Assembly (NCBI GenBank): GCA_016278265.1
Contig: JADQCE010000001.1
Span: 434,001-498,000, forward strand
Length of the DNA: 64,000 bases
DNA from: Halothiobacillus sp.
GTDB lineage: Bacteria; Pseudomonadota; Gammaproteobacteria; Halothiobacillales; Halothiobacillaceae
Reading direction: 5' to 3'
The position numbers were made by a program, and so were the translations under genes. Shown one piece after another: positions 60,826-64,000 of the stretch. Every line of letters starts with the position of its first letter. Positions within the stretch are counted from its first letter, which is position 1. The notes under the pieces were generated by a model. It did not search any database, was not told the DNA's origin, and saw only the letters and a list, made by a program, of their open reading frames with translations.

Positions 60826-61904
60826 GAGTCGCTCCCCTGCGTCCAGATCATGGTGTCCTCGCTCTCGCCCTCGTCGTCTTCGGGCAGCGGTACCAGGTCG
60901 AAGGCCTCCGCCGGCATCACGGCCAGCTTGCTGCGCTGGCCTTGCTCGTCCTGCTTGAACGTCACCGACGAGATCAGCCGGTCGGCGTTGATGCCCAGCC
61001 ACTCGTCGCGCACCGGTACCAGCGCGTTGGGCGACCACGGCCCGGAATCGTTTTGCCAGCCGGTGACGGTGTAGGTGGCCTGCTGCGATCGCCCCCACGC
61101 CACGTTGCGCTGCCACTGGGCGCGCCGTTGGCAGTCGGCCGTGTCGGCCGGGCCGTCGGCGATCATGGAGGTAGGGCGGAAGCGGGCGACGCGGTCGTCC
61201 GTTGCCTCGCCGCGGGCATGCGCCGCGGCGTCCCCGCTGAAGGTGTCGCTGCCGTTGCCCTGGGCGAGCACGGTGTAGCGGGAGAAGCGGTCGCGCATGC
61301 TGGCCTTGCCGGCGGCCTCGCGGATGGTCTCCCCAAGGATCAGCGCCGGGCCAACGCGCGCACCACCGGCGCGGATGATCACCAGGTTGCCGTCGGCATC
61401 GGAGACAAAGCGCACGGCGCGGATGCGGGCGAGGCGTTCGAGGAATTCCCAGATCGTCTGTTCCGGCTCGAGGCGCTCCTTGCGGAACGTACCGCCCACG
61501 TCCGTGGCGGCCGTCACCTCGATGCCGAAGCGCCCGGCGAGATCCCGCGCGATCTGAAACAGCGTCTGCCCGGACCATTCCAGGCCCTTGCCGCCAACGC
61601 CTGCCAGCGAGCAGTCGACCAGGTCGCCGGCCTTGCTCCGGCCGCTGATGGTCACGCCGTGGCTGCTGCCGTCGTAGCTGGGTTCCACGTCGTCGATGTA
61701 GCCGGTGATGATGGCCCGGTCGTTGAGCAGCACGCGGCACGGCGCCCCGGCGCGGATCGGGCGGCGCGTCTCCGAGCCCGGCCATTTCTCCGTGAGCGAG
61801 ACCTCGAACGTATGCGCCACGCTCTCCAGCGAGCGGGTCACCGTCACCGTCTTCCAGCCGCCGTAGCGGCGTCCGTCGACCTGCAGGCGAATCTCGTCAG
61901 GCAT
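60822..61904 (-). CDS. Phage late control/baseplate hub protein (Mu gp44-like)
   Basis: 360 residues from 61904 (GGAGGTG upstream). MPDEIRLQVDGRRYGGWKTV, then SLESVAHTFEVSLTEKW and GYIDDVEPSYDGSSHGV are the gp44/late-control D pattern. It forms the hub that carries the spike. Overlaps the gp43-like stop by 8 bp. Confidence 0.88.
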   Translation of the reverse strand: MPDEIRLQVDGRRYGGWKTVTVTRSLESVAHTFEVSLTEKWPGSETRRPIRAGAPCRVLLNDRAIITGYIDDVEPSYDGSSHGVTISGRSKAGDLVDCSLAGVGGKGLEWSGQTLFQIARDLAGRFGIEVTAATDVGGTFRKERLEPEQTIWEFLERLARIRAVRFVSDADGNLVIIRAGGARVGPALILGETIREAAGKASMRDRFSRYTVLAQGNGSDTFSGDAAAHARGEATDDRVARFRPTSMIADGPADTADCQRRAQWQRNVAWGRSQQATYTVTGWQNDSGPWSPNALVPVRDEWLGINADRLISSVTFKQDEQGQRSKLAVMPAEAFDLVPLPEDDEGESEDTMIWTQGSDS

Positions 61905-63042
61905 CGAGCACCTCCAGCGTCTGGCCACCGACGACAAAGCCGGGGTGGTGGATGCCGTTGCGCGCCACGATCTCCGTCTCGCGGGTGGCATCGCCGTAGA
62001 TCTGGTGCGCCAGTGCCAGCGCCGGGGTGGTGCTGCGCGGCTGGACGCGCTTCAATCGCGGCACCCGGGCGCCGCGCACGCGCAGATCCTCGGCCACGGC
62101 GGCGCGCAGGGTGGCCAGCGACTGGTAGACCGTGTCGTCTATCGGATCGCCGTTGACCGGGTCAGTCGCTTCCTGCTGATCGTCGATCTCGTCGAGGATG
62201 GTGTTGGCGGCGCGGTTGGCATCCGCGCGGGAGGCGTAGTCCGCCTGGGCGGCCTGCTTTGCCGCCCCCACCAGCGCCGCGCGGCGCGTCAGTGCGTGCA
62301 CCGCCGCCACGTTGCGCGCCTGTCGGCGCCGGTTGGCGGTGGTCGTGGGTACGCTGGGCGCGTCATCGCCGGCGGAGAACAGGCGCTGGAACTGCCGCAC
62401 CGCATTCAGCGCGGTGGTGGCCGACGGGTAGCCCAGCACCTCGTCGAGCAGGTAGGCGGCCATCGCGGCCGGGTCGTCGACCAGCCCGGCGATCGCGGTG
62501 GCATGCCGGGTGATCTCGCTCAACACCCGGCTGGTCTCCGTCTGCACGGCACTGACGAAGTACTGCGGCTGGCCATCCACCGAGAACGTCCGGGCGAAGT
62601 CCTGCGTGGCCGCCTCGGCCAGCGCATCGGCGCGGGCGTTCACCTGCTCGCCGGTGGCCGGGCTCTCGCCGGGGTACTCCGCCTGGCCCGCCTCGATGAA
62701 CTCGATGGTGAAGGTGGCCATGCCACCCTCGCGGGTGGTCTCGCGCACCTGGTAGTCGCGCCCGGTGCAGCGCATCTGGCCGCGATACGGGTGGATCAGC
62801 GTGCCGGCGCCGGCATCGAGCGCGTCCATCAGCCGGTCGCGCGCCGCCATGTAGTCCGCCCCCAGGACGAACGCCTCCACCGAGATACGCCGCGCCTTGC
62901 GGCCCAGATCCTCGGCGTAGGGTTCGTCCCGGTTCGGGTACTCGTGCAGCGCCACCCGCCGGCCGCCACTCCCGGAAACCGACCGGGTGGCGAACGGCAC
63001 GCCCGCGAACGACGCCTGTTGCAGCTGCTCTCGCCAGCTCAT
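61897..63042 (-). CDS. Mu gp43-like / DNA circularisation N-terminal domain tail protein
   Basis: 381 residues from 63042 (GGAGGGGTGG upstream); a frame to 63072 is not conserved. MSWREQLQQASFAGVPFAT, ALHEYPNRDEPYAEDLGRKARRI and ISVEAFVLGADYMAARD match the family. In contractile tails it links the tube or tape measure to the baseplate hub. First gene of the visible tail operon. Confidence 0.88.
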   Translation of the reverse strand: MSWREQLQQASFAGVPFATRSVSGSGGRRVALHEYPNRDEPYAEDLGRKARRISVEAFVLGADYMAARDRLMDALDAGAGTLIHPYRGQMRCTGRDYQVRETTREGGMATFTIEFIEAGQAEYPGESPATGEQVNARADALAEAATQDFARTFSVDGQPQYFVSAVQTETSRVLSEITRHATAIAGLVDDPAAMAAYLLDEVLGYPSATTALNAVRQFQRLFSAGDDAPSVPTTTANRRRQARNVAAVHALTRRAALVGAAKQAAQADYASRADANRAANTILDEIDDQQEATDPVNGDPIDDTVYQSLATLRAAVAEDLRVRGARVPRLKRVQPRSTTPALALAHQIYGDATRETEIVARNGIHHPGFVVGGQTLEVLDA

Positions 63043-63060
63043 CCACCCCTCCAAACGCAG

Positions 63061-63108
63061 AAAAGCCGCCACCCTGGCGCCCGGAATCGGGGCAGGGTGA
63101 CGGCTTTT
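63061..63108. terminator. Long hairpin terminator at the right end of the tail module
   Basis: AAAAGCCGCCACCCTG and CAGGGTGACGGCTTTT arms with a GC-rich upper part. It starts 19 bp upstream of the gp43-like start codon. It likely stops leftward readthrough from genes further right and isolates the opposite-strand gene at 63235. Confidence 0.75.
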
Positions 63109-63234
63109 CGCTGGTGCGTTACGCCTAAATCGTTGTTATCGCGGAGTATAGCACCCGGGGTGGCCGCGTCACCAACCTAGCGAAACGGCGTGGCATGTAT
63201 GGTTGTGCCGGCAGATAAACACAGGGACGAGATG

Positions 63235-63978
63235 ATGACCGAACACGATCCGATGGACCGAGCCTGCCCCTATTGCGGGGTTGTCCTCGACAAACGCCCG
63301 GTGCGGCGCATGAAGTGCCCACACTGCCGCGAGACGATCTATCTCAAGCATCGATGCTGTGACTACAGTCGCCCGAAGGAGCTGATGACAGAGGAAGAGG
63401 CCGAGCGGGTGGATGCGCAGTGGGGGGAGCACCGTGCCGAGGATTATTGGCGGCGAATGGTTGATGGTTTCGAGCCCCAATTCGAGGCCGAACGAAAGCG
63501 GATGCCTGGTGCGCCAGCAAAGGTGATAGCGAAGAACACCCTGGCCGCTATTCTGGCTAGCGATGCATCAGCGTTCGACAAGAAGGGTGCGGCCGGTTAC
63601 ATGGCCAGGCTCCGCAAGCTGGAAGGCGGTGACCCGATGCCTTTCGTTCGCTCCAGGCTTCGATATGAGGCCCAGGAGGTCGCTGAGAACTGGCATCCCG
63701 ACCCGGTTTTTGTGCGGTTGATCGGACCGGACGACGATCGATGGCCGGCGAAATGCCGCAAGCATGCCCGTTACAACTATCGACCTGACGAGATTGGCAG
63801 GCTGGCCGATGTCCCTTGCGGGCCAGAGTGCAAGTGCTGGCTTGAAACGGTGTTCCCCGATGAGATCGCCGGCGTTGACAACGAGGATGCCGAGGAGGAA
63901 CCCGACGGCTACAGCCTTCCTTGGGCCGTGCTTATTCCTGTGGCGCTGCTAGTTGTCGTGGCGTGGATCTTCTTCTGA
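63235..63978 (+). CDS. Moron-like protein: zinc ribbon plus C-terminal membrane anchor
   Basis: 247 residues from 63235 (AGGGACGAG upstream; 63232 is an alternative start). It has an N-terminal CPYCGVVLDKRPVRRMKCPHC zinc ribbon with a following CCDY, a helical middle with conserved-looking acid/base runs (EEEAERVDAQWGEHRAED), a CGPECKCW segment and a single C-terminal transmembrane helix (WAVLIPVALLVVVAWIFF). It faces opposite to the tail genes and is bounded on the left by a terminator. Function unknown. Confidence 0.75.
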   Translation: MTEHDPMDRACPYCGVVLDKRPVRRMKCPHCRETIYLKHRCCDYSRPKELMTEEEAERVDAQWGEHRAEDYWRRMVDGFEPQFEAERKRMPGAPAKVIAKNTLAAILASDASAFDKKGAAGYMARLRKLEGGDPMPFVRSRLRYEAQEVAENWHPDPVFVRLIGPDDDRWPAKCRKHARYNYRPDEIGRLADVPCGPECKCWLETVFPDEIAGVDNEDAEEEPDGYSLPWAVLIPVALLVVVAWIFF

Positions 63979-64000
63979 CCCTTCACGGCGCGAGCGTCAT

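Noticed and set aside
60826-61785. Extension of the spike gene to 509 residues
   Set aside because: The extra part is a shifted reading of the conserved hub gene.

Overview
The window looks like the chromosome of a GC-rich, sulfur-oxidising, autotrophic gammaproteobacterium close to Halothiobacillus/Guyparkeria (inference). It carries a form IA Rubisco with an alpha-carboxysome (cso) locus, a DAB inorganic-carbon pump, CbbQ/CbbO Rubisco activase and a divergent cbbR. Most housekeeping genes are standard gammaproteobacterial ones.

1-7.2 kb: a partial DUF748 gene, a DUF2058 gene, an RhlE-type RNA helicase, a cupin gene flanked on its right by a decayed partial copy of the helicase 3' end with its terminator, then DsrE-like, PEP-mutase/isocitrate-lyase-like and DUF2141 genes.

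7.2-27.3 kb: the CO2-concentrating supercluster. It reads leftward from the cbbL promoter: cbbL, cbbS, csoS2, csoSCA, csoS4A, csoS4B, csoS1C, csoS1A, csoS1B, bacterioferritin-like, acRAF, mcdA, mcdB, cbbO, dabB, an 8-TM protein, dabA, a PII-like gene and cbbQ. cbbR faces away from cbbL. Together these genes import bicarbonate (Dab), regulate import (PII-like), build the shell (CsoS1/S4), scaffold Rubisco (CsoS2), supply CO2 inside (CsoSCA), fold and repair Rubisco (acRAF, CbbQO) and position carboxysomes (McdAB). Several intercistronic RNA hairpins and a dnaX-like slippery heptamer in csoS2 suggest post-transcriptional stoichiometry control.

27.3-43 kb: housekeeping genes: folA, thyA, lgt, a YyaL-type thioredoxin-domain protein, a GNAT acyltransferase, and the translation cluster thrS-infC // rpmI-rplT-pheS-pheT-ihfA-merR. 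The cluster is interrupted between infC and rpmI by an opposite-strand histone-deacetylase-like gene and a broken remnant of rnk. infC appears to start at an ATC codon.

43.1-64 kb: the left part of a prophage inserted in a tRNA-Val(GAC) gene. Only the tRNA 3' part remains here, next to the integrase. An early module (integrase with an excisionase-like N-terminus, primase-helicase, exonuclease, antirepressor-like proteins, a second minimal tyrosine recombinase, CII, RHH) faces a rightward repressor gene across a spaced operator array. A Mu-like baseplate/tail-fibre module follows, bracketed by two related terminators. At the right edge an opposite-strand zinc-ribbon/membrane-anchor gene looks like a moron. 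The right end of the prophage lies outside the window.
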